DNA of 64,000 bases, taken from NCBI GenBank assembly GCA_009869945.1, contig WIXG01000366.1:1-64000 (forward strand), in the 5' to 3' direction. Shown here piece after piece: positions 25,952 through 49,413 of the stretch; the stretch's first letter is position 1, and every line of letters begins with the position of its first letter. The notes under the pieces were generated by a model. The model did no database searches, was not told the origin of the DNA, and saw nothing but the letters and a program-made list of their open reading frames with translations. The stretch is from Mesaphorura yosii. Taxonomy: Eukaryota > Arthropoda > Collembola > Poduromorpha > Tullbergiidae. The position numbers were made by a program, and so were the translations under genes.

Positions 25952-26374
25952 GAAATTCTGTGCTAAAAATGTTGATGTACCTTTGGTTTGCATGAATTCT
26001 CAAAGAAAAAGATTCAAATTGTGGGCGTGTCAGTGTGGCTGAGTTCCGAATTCTGCTGGTGTTCAGCACCTGGTTGAATGGAGTAGGGGGCTTGGACAAA
26101 TGCTAAAAAAGACAAAAGTGCTAGCCAAAATCTCCACATGAAATCGTTCAATTTTGTATGCTAATTAAATGCTGAAAGAAGTGTGATAATGAATTCCAGA
26201 AATTAACTGTGAGCTTTATGTCGAACTGTGTGATTTATGAACAAACCAAAGTCTTGAATGGGCAGCTTAATATTCATATCAAGTTAAATAACATATTTCC
26301 GTTCCCAGAAACCTTTCATGATAGGAATAGATTTCAATGTTTCTCATCCTCATTGAATAATTAAGTAAAGTGTG

Positions 26375-26380
26375 AATAAA
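26375..26380 (+). terminator. Poly(A) signal of the PRRT-like gene
   Basis: AATAAA 424 bp downstream of the TAA at 25949-25951, at the end of an AT-rich 3' UTR. Confidence 0.6.
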
Positions 26381-26438
26381 ATGTCGATTGTTTCGAATAA
26401 CCCAAAATTCATACTGCGTTCAATCCAAGAAGAATTCA

Positions 26439-26444
26439 TTTATT
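26439..26444 (-). terminator. Poly(A) signal of the DDX19 gene
   Basis: AATAAA on the minus strand, 119 bp downstream of the TAG at 26563. It faces the plus-strand signal at 26375-26380, with under 60 bp between them. Confidence 0.6.
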
Positions 26445-26562
26445 TTCTCCAAAAGCATGAACAAGAACAATTTCCGGGAAACGTTTAAGAAAATGGAAAC
26501 ATTTAATAGTAAGTTTCTGTACAGCAAGTTTTTCTTATTTAGCTTCCAAGAAATTCCTACAT

Positions 26563-28616
26563 CTACTTGTCTAACTGCTCCAACTCAGCGACGTTTTCAG
26601 GGTCGAGGAAGATGATCGGTTTGCCAAAGTGGTGCTGGATCGCATTCAGAGCGTCCATGCTTCTTCTCGAGTCCACGAGGTTAATTGCAATTCCAGACTT
26701 GCCAAAGCGACCAGTTCTTCCAATGCGATGCAAATAAGTGTCGCAGTCGGGTCGGTGGTTTGCGTCCAGTGGGATGTCATAGTTTACGACTAAGGTCACT
26801 TTCTCCACGTCAATTCCTGACAAACAAAGCGGTAAATTAAAGCGTTTGAACATCCAGAATGTTGAAGGCGATTCTTGTGCCTTTGCCTTGGCTTACCTCT
26901 CGCCATTACGTTGGTCGTGATCAAGACTTTTTCTATGCTGTCGCGAAATCTGTTGAGGACAGAAATTCGCTGCTCAACCGTCAGTTCTCCTGATAGTAAA
27001 GCTACGGCGTGCCCGTCTTTGGTCAGCTGGGCGGCCAACCACGAAGCTGTCCTTCGCGTCTAAATATTAAACAAAATTCTTGGTGGGTGTTGACAAAAGA
27101 AAAAGTAATGTAAAGAGACAGGTGCCAGTAGCCAATCACCTGGCAGAAAATCATCGCTTGGCCGACCGTCACGACTGCATAAATGTTTGCAATCGCCTTG
27201 TACTTGTCCTCTTCCGACTCGCACTTGATATAAAACTGCTTGATGTTATCTAAACTCTCCTCTTCACGTCTCAATCGCAAAATATTTGCATCAGGCACAA
27301 TTTTCTCTGCGAAATCCATAACGTCTTGATCGTATGTCGCAGAAAATAACATAAACTGACAGTTTCGTGGAAGTTTTCTGCAAGCAAACAGCGAATGCGA
27401 ATTCAATCGTTGAATACTCTAATCAAGTGATCACTTCGATGATAAATTCGCCGAATCAACGACCCCTTACCGGTGAATCTTAATGCTCTGGTCGTGGTAT
27501 CCCTGAGTGGCAATCATCACATCCGCTTCGTCCAGTACGAAGACTCTGATTCTTGAAATATCGAAAAACTTGTGCCGGAATGCCCAGTCCGTCACCTTCC
27601 CCGGAGTTCCAATAATTATGTGCTGAGTCAATTTGGCTCCGTATTCAACTAAAAGAACCATCATTTTTAGATTTAGCGCTGACTAAAACATACCGGAGTG
27701 ACATTTTCTATTCGACTTACTGTCGACTCCTCGAACGGAGAAGACGACGGTGATCTCAGGACAGAATTCGCTCATTTGTTTGACGACGTCACCAATCTGA
27801 AGTGCCAGCTCATACGTCGGAGCCAAACACAACACCTGAGGAAAGTGTAATTTTGGATCCACTCGGCTCAACATAGCAAGGACAAATGCTGCAGTTTTTC
27901 CAGTTCCACTCTGTGACTGTGCTATCACGTTTTGAGGCCTGGAGATTTAATGCGAGTCTAACCAACCCACTGAAATTCAATACTCTTTATTTTCAGCATT
28001 CCACTTACGGATTAGCCAAGAGAAGAGGTAAAGCAGACTCCTGAATACGTGACGGAGCATTAAACCCCATCTTAAATACACCTTTCAGAAGCTCCGGCTT
28101 CCTGTATTTAAAACATCCGAGATCAGATTTTAGATAAGAAAGACTGTATTACGGAACCTTGCGAATGACTTACAAGTTCAGCTCAGTGAACGAAGTCGCC
28201 GAATACAAAGGATTGCTCGGGTCTGATTGCTTAATTTCCAAATCAGCTTTCGAGTCGAGCAATCTGGAGCGCAGAACCTTCTGCAGAAGTGATCTTTCGG
28301 CGAGTGAGATCTCGTCCGCCTCACTACTCGCAGTACTTCCATTGTCAGCACCACCGCCGCCAGAAGAATTCGCAGTTTCGGCAGCATCACTCGCATTTGA
28401 ATTTGCATGTGCATTATTTGCTTGTCCACCAGCCGCTATTCCAATTCCAGCAACCTAAGGAAATGAGTCCGATCGGTGTTACTGGCTGACAATCACAATC
28501 TACAATTCTTTACTCCACACGCACACTCTTGCTCTTAGGATTAATCGTACCCTGTTGGCCAATGCTTCCTCTTGCTCTGTTGCTGCATCCACCCAGTTTC
28601 CAATTGTGCTTGCCAT
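26563..28616 (-). CDS. DDX19: DEAD-box RNA helicase DDX19/Dbp5, 8 exons, 496 aa
   Basis: ATP-dependent RNA helicase of the DDX19/Dbp5 group. In this family it acts at the cytoplasmic face of the nuclear pore (with Gle1/IP6 and Nup214) to strip export factors from mRNA. Exons: 28616-28551, 28454-28174, 28101-28009, 27938-27721, 27648-27471, 27377-27140, 27059-26897, 26816-26563. Motifs in order: Q-motif region [10 protein letters not shown]; Walker [11 protein letters not shown] (153-162); PTYELAL; TPGK; DEAD (259-262) in the DDX19-typical [18 protein letters not shown] (291-293); [45 protein letters not shown] (442-449). The length fits (human about 479 aa). The N-terminal extension is Ala/Asn/Gly/Ser-rich. 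All catalytic motifs are intact. It is convergent with the PRRT-like gene. Confidence 0.95.
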
Positions 28617-28756
28617 GTCGTGTTAAACCAAGGTCCAAGAACGTTAAATGATCAGCACTCCAAATCGATTCCTTCCGTCAGTCAACTGCACTAATGTTAT
28701 GTCTTATCCTGATCTAGTGTTAATCTTATTATTACTACAAGTCAGTTCTCACCGGG

Positions 28757-29032
28757 TTAAATACAACGATTTACATTTATGTCTTGCACTGATTGATTTA
28801 TTAATCCGACTTTAGCTATCGAAATAATTAACCGCAATCCGCAAGAGTCAATGACGATACGAAAACCTTCAATAGAAGAGTCGAACCGAAGCGGCGAAGC
28901 AGTAAGCTTTGAGGAAGCCTGGTTTCGTGCATTTGGTAATTCAAAGATCTCTCGGCTCTTCTTGGGGGATTCAACGTGTGCAGATGGCAGAGATGCGGAT
29001 CTCGGCGAACCCCTACCTGTGTATTTCTGCAT
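28757..29032 (-). CDS. Small open frame upstream of DDX19 (hypothetical)
   Basis: A 91-codon ATG-started frame, Ser/Pro/Arg-rich in its first half (about 28870-29032) and hydrophobic later. It ends 140 bp before the DDX19 start on the same strand. It could be an upstream open frame or leader of the DDX19 transcript, an independent small gene, or chance. A GTAGGG donor-like site after ACACAG (near 29020) in another frame is an alternative explanation. No family recognised. Confidence 0.2.
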   Translation of the reverse strand: MQKYTGRGSPRSASLPSAHVESPKKSREIFELPNARNQASSKLTASPLRFDSSIEGFRIVIDSCGLRLIISIAKVGLINQSVQDINVNRCI

Positions 29033-29549
29033 TTCGTCTCAAGCATTGACAAATTAGCGTTGGACTCGTCCAAGCTGATCTCGAAAATACTCTCGCGTAT
29101 GCTTATCACGACTTACGAGCATCGTTAGCACTCTAATTCACTGATTCAGACAGGCGTGCCAGTATCGGCACAGGCTTTGGTGAATTTTAGGTAGCACGGA
29201 GTGTCCCTCTTGTGTCCGTGTTCCGTGGCGCTGCCCCATTGACCGTGTTCCTGCTGTTGATTCAATTCATGGTATCTGTGTTGATGGTTTATTTATGAAC
29301 TTATAGCAGTAATTAGCACCTCGAAGATAAAATTCGTGTAAGTATCAGGTTCCGCTGCCGCCGCGCCGATTCGTCGAAGCCGATTCATTTCCATTAAGTG
29401 AGAAGGTGCTAAATGGCAACACAACAATGCTCTCGTGCTGATTGTCGTTGATACCTGACGCCTGACACTGACACTGCACTTGACCAAAGACGGTCTATCA
29501 TCAGCGCTGCAGCCTGCTTCGTTTCGCGAAATCAGAGCCCCAAGAATTC

Positions 29550-29557
29550 TATAAATA
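29550..29557 (+). promoter_or_regulatory. TATA box of the gene at 29674
   Basis: TATAAATA in the context TTCTATAAATAAAAGG, about 117-124 bp upstream of the signal-peptide ATG, leaving a 5' UTR of roughly 90 nt. Confidence 0.6.
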
Positions 29558-29673
29558 AAAGGTGAGCCAGCAAAGTAAATACCCAGTGCGATTACAAAAG
29601 TTATCGACAAACGACCACGACCCTGGCGAATTGAAAGACGCTGCTCGCTGCTCTGAATTTCTTCCGAGCCACG

Positions 29674-30576
29674 ATGAGCCGAGCGCTCGTGTTTGCCCTC
29701 GTTTGTGCCGCCGTCTTGGCGTTGGCGGTGGCAGGTGTGTCCGCCGCTTCCGTTGCTGAAGACAAAGCTGCTGCGAAGAAGGATTATGGACTCAGGAGTG
29801 CAATCTTGAAACGTGCCAGACGACTGATGAAACCGAGATCAGAAAGCAAGCAGGCCACTTCAGTGTCTAGACAAGGTAAGTGCTTGAGTGCAATTACGGA
29901 TATCAAACGAATAATCCTGACTAAGTGGAGTCCTGTCGATTTGGAGCTGGAGTGCAGTTTCTTTAGAACGTTGACACTTTGCAGACGAATATCCCCAATT
30001 TCCGGACTACACTTATGAGGCGGATCCTAATGCACTCGTGCCAACCCACAAAGACGATCAGATTGAACGAGTTGGCATAATCAGTGGAAAAGCGATACTC
30101 AAAGTCGTTGGGATTTCATTCCTGGCGCTGCTGATCATACCTGCCATCCTCCTCATCCCGCTCTTCCCGTGCTTGATCCTGCTCCTCATACTCTACAACC
30201 TGCCCATCGTCAAATTGATTGACGTCGCCCCTACAATGGACCCGACAACCATTGCGAGGAGCCTGCCCAACCTCCTCGAATTCGATGATGGCTGCATTGA
30301 AAGAATTTCGTGTGGAATTGGAAAACGGTCCGGGTCGTATGGAAAGTTGCTGCTGCACTGGTGAGTCTATACAATGCCCGCCTCTTTTGTCCTCCTCTCT
30401 CTTGTCCACGTGTGCCCTTCAACGCTTCAACCCAAATTAATTTGAATTCTTCCAGGCTGCAAAAGCGGTTCACAACGAATAATCCGTGGGTGAAGCGAAT
30501 ATCAAGAGGATTCGAAGAGCAAGACAGCTGCGATGCACACATTTGTTCGAATGCGCTGATAAAACGAATTCTTTGA
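29674..30576 (+). CDS. Small signal-peptide protein with a long hydrophobic segment, 3 exons, 232 aa
   Basis: Family not recognised. Exons 29674-29875, 29985-30360, 30456-30576; phases 1 and 2 match across the joins. Signal peptide: MSRALVFALVCAAVLALAVA, probably cleaved after GVSA. A Lys/Arg-rich stretch follows (about 30-65). A very hydrophobic block of about 40 residues (105-145, with FLALLIIPAILLIPLFPCLI) could be one long or two short membrane helices. The C-terminal domain has four spaced cysteines, in the patterns CIERISCGIGKR and CDAHIC. The overall plan (signal peptide, hydrophobic core, CxxxxxC tail) resembles arthropod-specific cuticle- or epidermis-expressed membrane proteins, but this is inference. 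TATA at 29550; possible ATTAAA at 30660-30665. Convergent with the gene at 30802-31837. Confidence 0.75.
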
Positions 30577-30800
30577 TGTCAATTTTCGTGGTGGTTGAAG
30601 TTTTAGTTTATTTTGCGAAACTCGTTCATCGTTCTCTTTATTGCCAGTTCGCTATTGTCATTAAATTCTAAAACCTCATCATTCTCGATTTGAACATTAA
30701 TTATTCAAGGTCCACTGCACGCCAATGCCTGCTAATTTGTCCCAATCCAATTTACGCATCACAGGGCGGAGTCCCCACTCTTCATTGTGGAATTAATCTT

Positions 30801-30806
30801 TTTATT
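30801..30806 (-). terminator. Poly(A) signal overlapping the stop codon of the gene at 30802-31837
   Basis: On the minus strand the last codon GAA, the TAA stop and the next base form GAATAAA, so the stop codon lies inside a perfect AATAAA hexamer. Confidence 0.5.
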
Positions 30807-31837
30807 CTCTGCTCAAAGTACAAAAGGCGTTGTGAGTTTCTGACCAGAGCAGTAGTGAAATGTCCAGCAACCGCAAAAAGAATCCAGACCACTCCTGATA
30901 ATCCATGCCTTCATCATACAGTGAACGATGTCCCACCGCCGATCCACCGTCTTGCCCGGCCGTTGCCTCGACGTACTTCCGAATTGTGTCCTGGTGAAAT
31001 CGTGCTATTGCATAAATGCTGATGGGATACGAGACAATTTTGACAACAAAGGGGACAAGGAGCCCTGTGAGCAGCAATGTCTTGATGGCAATCAGGAGGA
31101 GAGCTCCGCGAATGGCTTCGTCTTCTTCTTCAGCGGTCAGGTTGTCCAGTGCGGAGCTGTTTTGCAGTGACTGCAGTCTGAAAGGGGGACGCGTCGGATC
31201 AGATTCGGGCCTCTGCTGTTCGAGTGCTGATTCAGGCCGGGACGGGTCAGAACTTCCGGCCGAAGCCACAGTTTGCGTCTCCATTTCTGGCAGGGGTTTG
31301 GCGCCTCCTTCTTCTTGCGATTGTTGCATTTCAGGAAGTGAAGCAGTCTCCGTGTCTGGATTAGGCCGTGGCGGTGAAAGCATTGACGGATCCCCAGCTT
31401 CAGTTTCAGGGTCCATTCCTGTCCCGGAAAACAAGTCAGCAACAGAAATCAGAGCCAAACCAAAACTTTGAGTGTCTTGCAGCGCAGCAGGCGTAGGATA
31501 CAAAAGTTTGTAAACTAGAATTTAACTTTGTGCGGAAGCAAAGAAACGTGATACGTGAGACAACTCTACGTTGTGGAAACTTACCTCCTTGCCCATGTCC
31601 AAGTGGGCTCTCCTGCCTTGCCTGCAGTGCCACAGTCACAGCGGCCATTGGAGACTTATTAAGAAAGAATGGTCGTGGGATCAGCAAGTGATCTACTTTT
31701 CTGTACTGGATTTTGTCCAGTCGACGTCCGTAGTTACCAATTTTGTATGCATTAACGCTAGCACTGCAGCAAATGTAAACCACAGTCACGGTAAGCACTA
31801 AAACTACCCGAAACTGAATTAACCTGGCAATTTTCAT
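30802..31837 (-). CDS. Signal-peptide, Pro/Glu-rich, single-pass protein, 2 exons, 321 aa
   Basis: Family not recognised. Exons 31837-31585 and 31514-30802, phase 1 join (G then TT giving Val), intron 70 nt. Signal peptide about residues 1-30 (hydrophobic VVLVLTVTVVYICC, end SVNA). Residues 115-220 are low complexity: rich in Pro, Glu, Ser and Gln. An Asn-Leu-Thr sequon lies at 208-210. A strong membrane segment follows (about 221-255, ALLLIAIKTLLLTGLLVPFV). The C-terminal region is about 65 residues and contains YDEGMDYQEWSGFF. Topology would be an extracellular or luminal low-complexity domain on a membrane anchor. It faces the equally compact gene at 29674-30576 tail to tail, and both encode signal peptide plus hydrophobic core. 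I see no clear sequence similarity between them. Confidence 0.7.
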
Positions 31838-34800
31838 CGCTTGACAATGAAAATTTCGCTGGCCAGATTCGAGCTGAAATTGATCTCCAATCCCAATAAA
31901 CGAGATTATCTCCACCGAAGCGGCAAGGTCTCTGAAGCCGTTCCAATGCGAAGAATTCATGCTTCATACGCCAGGCCGCCGTACTGTAGAAGAATTCGAA
32001 TAATGACATGTATTGAGAATTCATAACGACGTGTTAATTTGGGTTGACACACTTTGGCAACTTGGCATCTTTGGCATCTTTGCCAGCGAACGGCCTTCCT
32101 CCTTCATCCGTCCGCGTCCGGTTCGAATTACAATCGCAATCGTGTTTGAGTTTGGCTGTGATATCGAATATGAAGCCACTGCAAGTAACCTCGGGCCAGT
32201 GCCCTGGCCGCATCGCAGTACTGTTGCTCTCTTAGGAAAAGTTGTCAAGTCAGCAGAAGACGCGTCTAGGAAGTGCGGACGGACGAGTTGATCGAGGACA
32301 TGTGTTAATCTGATTTAATATCTAATCTTGCGTGAAGAGCAAGTTGCAAGGCGAAGCGAAGGCGGAGGCAAGTGGAAAGAGAAAGAAAGTAGTGATGCGA
32401 CAATGACATTTATTCTACGCACGAACTTCTTTAGCCTTAATTTCCGGAAGGATTCTTTTCATTCTCCTACAACTACAACTAACTCAGCTGCTGTGTGGAA
32501 ATGATCGTCGACCGTGGAAAGAGTAAGAATTCCCTTGCACTTGTCATAAATACAAACACGTTATTAATCTGGTGTCTTGCCTTGCCTGCCCTCGTTTTGA
32601 AGACAAGAATAGCCACAGCCACGGCCACCAGCTGACCGGCAGCTGAGGAATGGAAATTTGATGGCCTTTGGAGACGTTTCCATATTCACGTCCACGTCTT
32701 TCGTAGTTACAGATCAGCTGGTCTTCATTCGCTCAGACATATTTTGCAACTCGAGTGGGGAATTCTAACTTGCCAACCGCAGTTAGAAAGTAGCAAAGCA
32801 AGTTAGCATTGACAACTCTGCGTTGGTTTGGAGTTGGCAGTTGGAGGAGAAAGTAGTTCATCTTATTCTTTTCGTGGTGAGCACGCACGTGCTGGGCGAT
32901 AAAATCACGATCTCAGAAAAGAAGAATGAATGCCAGACATGGGCCCAAGAAACCAAGAAACTTCACGAAGATTTCCTCCATTAAGAGATTTGCTTTCCTG
33001 TTGACAGCGTCCAGAAACCAGAATTCAGGCTCCAATTCGGAGAATGACGTCTTATTGGCCTGCTGCCTCCTTTCGAATGTCGCATTTTAATTTTCCCGTG
33101 AATGTGCTTTAATTTAAATGCATTCATTTCAAAGGATTAATTTACATTTTTATTTGCAGTTGTTAAATATTTATGAAAGCATCGCGTCACGTCACGTCGC
33201 TTTGAAGTGTTTGTCAGTCGTCGATTCGCAGTGAGTTGTCGCCTGCCTTCCAGGAAGGAGTTACCTTAAATTCCTGCCTGCTCGCAGTCGCCGTACGCTT
33301 CGTCGCAGTTTGAATGAAATTCAAATCGAAATTTTGGACCCGAGGCTGGCTGGGGCTTTGGCTATTGTGCACTTGACATCAAATGACAAAGTGACCGCAC
33401 GTCGTGCGCGGAGACAAATGTGACTCGTGCATAATTCTATGGATTTTATTTCCATTTTCGACAACCTTGAAAATAAAAGCTAAGTTTTCCACGCCTTTTG
33501 TACTTCGCCTTTAATCATTGTCCATTTTCATATTAAATCTGTATCACTTTGCTCTGTAAATAAAATGATGAATTTTAATGTTCTACGCTGCTGAATTGAA
33601 TGAAAATGGCAGCGTTGGCATATTTGGAGTGCTTTGATGTCTTTTTCGCTCGGCAATTTTCTATTTTATAACGAGATGGACCGTATTTCAGTGCCAACGT
33701 GCCAAATATGAATTAAATTAAAGCTAATCATTCGCCTTTCCTGGAAACTTCCAATAGACGCCAAGCCAAGGCGCGGAACCTGTAAGGCCCATTGTGCTAG
33801 AGCACAAGGACGAGTTTCTAATGCTCTTGTCCAAATTCAATACCATTTCGCGTTTCGTGTTTCGCCATTGCACTTCCACAATTTGGGAAGCTTCATTCGA
33901 TTCGTTTTTTATTTGTGCTGCGCAAACAAAGGCAAAGTTCATTTTCTAAATTAATGCAGCCAGCCCACGCCCGACGACTTGCCGCGCCTACGAGCCCGTG
34001 GCAATTGCTTAAATGAAATCTATTTATAACGTCAGCGGCTGATTTCATGCCATGAAGCATCAAACGCAAATTGCCAGTGCAGGAAATTGCTGAGTGTTGA
34101 TTATTAAGCAGAAAAGTGTGGAAGCATCAACGCCTCATGAAACTGCGCACTTATCGTCAAGATCAGTTTCAAACAGGCTCAACACGACAATCGAATCCAA
34201 GTCTACGTCAGTGCTGTGAGCAGTGTTTAAAATCTTGAGGATCTTGCCAGTATTTGAATTCCAATCCGCTATCCACATTTCTGAAGAAGTGGAACAAGTT
34301 CATTCCTTTCCTGATCGCGATCCTCCGTTTTTTGCGTGAGTCTGAAGGCACAGGCGGTATAAATCATGTTTGGTTGGGTTACATTTTCATATTTTTAATT
34401 TATTGGCCTGAGCCGAGCTAGGGCGCCAGGGCGCAACCTTCTGAGCTATCGCAAAATATTTGTGTCAACCACTTACTTAACCCTTGGCGGGTGTCGTGGC
34501 CTGGCCTGACAAATACTTAAATACACGCTACTTATGTTCTCGTTCTCGCTGGAGTCTCTCTTCAGAACAGAAACCGGAATAAAGACTTCACATCTCCTCG
34601 TCCTCATGTGCGTCTCACATTTTCGGATCTTCGTCTTCATCTTCGTTTCCAGTCACAATTTATTCACCAGCACGACCAAAAAATACTGAAAACTGGCCCA
34701 GGCACAGGCGCTCGCTGAATCTCTTCGTAAAAGCGCAAACACAAGCACAAGTGGAACGAGAAGGGCAGTGTATCAATTGGCGACTAGAGTCTATAGAATC

Positions 34801-35309
34801 TCAACGCAGTGCAGCAGGCAGCATGTTGAAACCGAACCGAGAAAGAACTCGGAGACTCTCAAACGTTCGCTCTTCTAAACGGGCACGGGCAGGCAGAACC
34901 GAACAACTGGCTTGAACGCTGAACGCCGAAGCTGAAGCTGAGAACGAAAACGACGCGATAAAACACGGGGAAGATAATTTTTGTGTTGGCAGTCTCAATC
35001 AAGTTGTCAACCGACCGACATTATCGCGATTACCAATTCTCATGTATAATTCACTCTGCATTAACTAATTTACTTTTACCGCGGCGCGGCTTGCGACTTA
35101 GCTCTGTGGCCCTTTTACAGCTTGAACTTATTCGCCGTTGGTTCTCGTCTCATTTTGTAAACATACGTAGGTTCAAATGCTTTAGATTCTTTGGCGTCTG
35201 TGTGTACTGACAAGGACGTAAAACTGCGTCCTTAGTGTTAATGGGGACTTGAAGCTTGGTGATTACCTTTACCGTAGATTAATTTAAGTGCTACATCTTT
35301 AATTTCAAA
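31838..35309. other. Intergenic stretch without a recognisable gene
   Basis: About 3.5 kb between the minus-strand gene ending its 5' side at 31837 and the guanylyl cyclase start at 35310. AT-rich, with short open frames lacking domains or splice support. No promoter element stands out beyond scattered TCAG words. No RNA gene or transposon was seen. Confidence 0.4.
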
Positions 35310-48291
<12,982 letters not shown>

Positions 48292-48420
48292 CAGGAACGG
48301 AACCATTCTTTTGACAGAATAGAGCTTATTTTTCCACCTTTGAAGAACAAATCTTAAATCTTAGTCTCAGCAAGTAGTTTAGACTTCGAATCGAACTTGT
48401 ACCTGTCTGTTGTGATGTAA

Positions 48421-48426
48421 AATAAA
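48421..48426 (+). terminator. Poly(A) signal of the guanylyl cyclase gene
   Basis: AATAAA 130 bp downstream of the TAG at 48289-48291, in GATGTAAAATAAATG context. Confidence 0.7.
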
Positions 48427-49413
48427 TGTATTTCATGTACTAACGTTTGATGGTGCAGGAAACTGACGGGTTTGTGTGTGAATTTTAATTCCGGCTGATC
48501 TCAACTGCTAAAAATGCTCTAATTTTATACTCCAACTTTTAATTTTGTGTGAAGAACGCAAGCGAGCAGTTGTCCGTCCCACTTTGAATGCTAAACGCCT
48601 TTATGAAAGAGGTTTCAAGTTCATAGACGATAAAAACGACGGAAGTCGTGCAAAGATATAAAACAAGAGCAGAAGTCAAGGCAGGCAGAAGATCAAGAAT
48701 GAAGACTTTCATTCATTCAGTAAATCTGAAGGCGTCCAAACCTCGACGAAGCTTAAGCAAGCGTGTTTAGTGTCAAGTTAAGTCCGACTGCGATTCGAAT
48801 TCGAATTCGAAGCGTATTGGCATTTGGCTTTGGCACTTTGGCAGGCAGCAAAGAAACCAACCGCCTGCAGCTGCAGCAGCGTTGAGGCTGAGGCATTACG
48901 CAAGCAAACTGCCACTTGTAATGCCAAAAATAATAATCTGCATTAATTGAACATAAACACAAGCCAATCATAAAATTCGCCTGCACCATTCACCGCCCGC
49001 CCGTGTGTCACTTCCATTTACTTTATGAGTCTTGAGCTCGTGCCCAAATTCGCCAAATTGTGCATTTATTTATTATTTTGAGGCAGTTGGTGCCAAAACA
49101 GTGCTTCTAAAACAAAAACGAAGTTGTCAACAGCTGGCGGCCGTTCACTCGCCGCAAACTGCGTCGAAAGTCAAACCAAACCAGAAAAATAAGCCTGCGC
49201 TGCACTGCGCCTGCATTTTCGGATCCGGCGTCCAAGGACGAGTGCATTCGTATGGGATTTCAGTACGGAACGATCGATGTTCGAAGAATCAACAGCGCAC
49301 AAGACGCGACGAGCAGAAGATTCGTTTCTCTTTTCTCGCTGATCTGAAAGAAATCTGTGATCGAGATCGTGATTGTGATTAACCCGGGACCGACTGACTC
49401 CTGAAACTGAACA
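48427..49413. other. Spacer between the cyclase and the coiled-coil gene
   Basis: Holds a TATAAAA motif (about 48657-48663). About 35 bp further on is a 23-codon frame starting ATG at 48699 (MKTFIHS, then a GTAAATC donor-like site). It resembles the short first exon common in secreted arthropod proteins, but no second exon was found. A GAATTC-type hexamer repeat lies near 48795-48812. A TTCAGTACG initiator-like motif at 49258-49266 could start the coiled-coil gene transcript. Confidence 0.35.
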
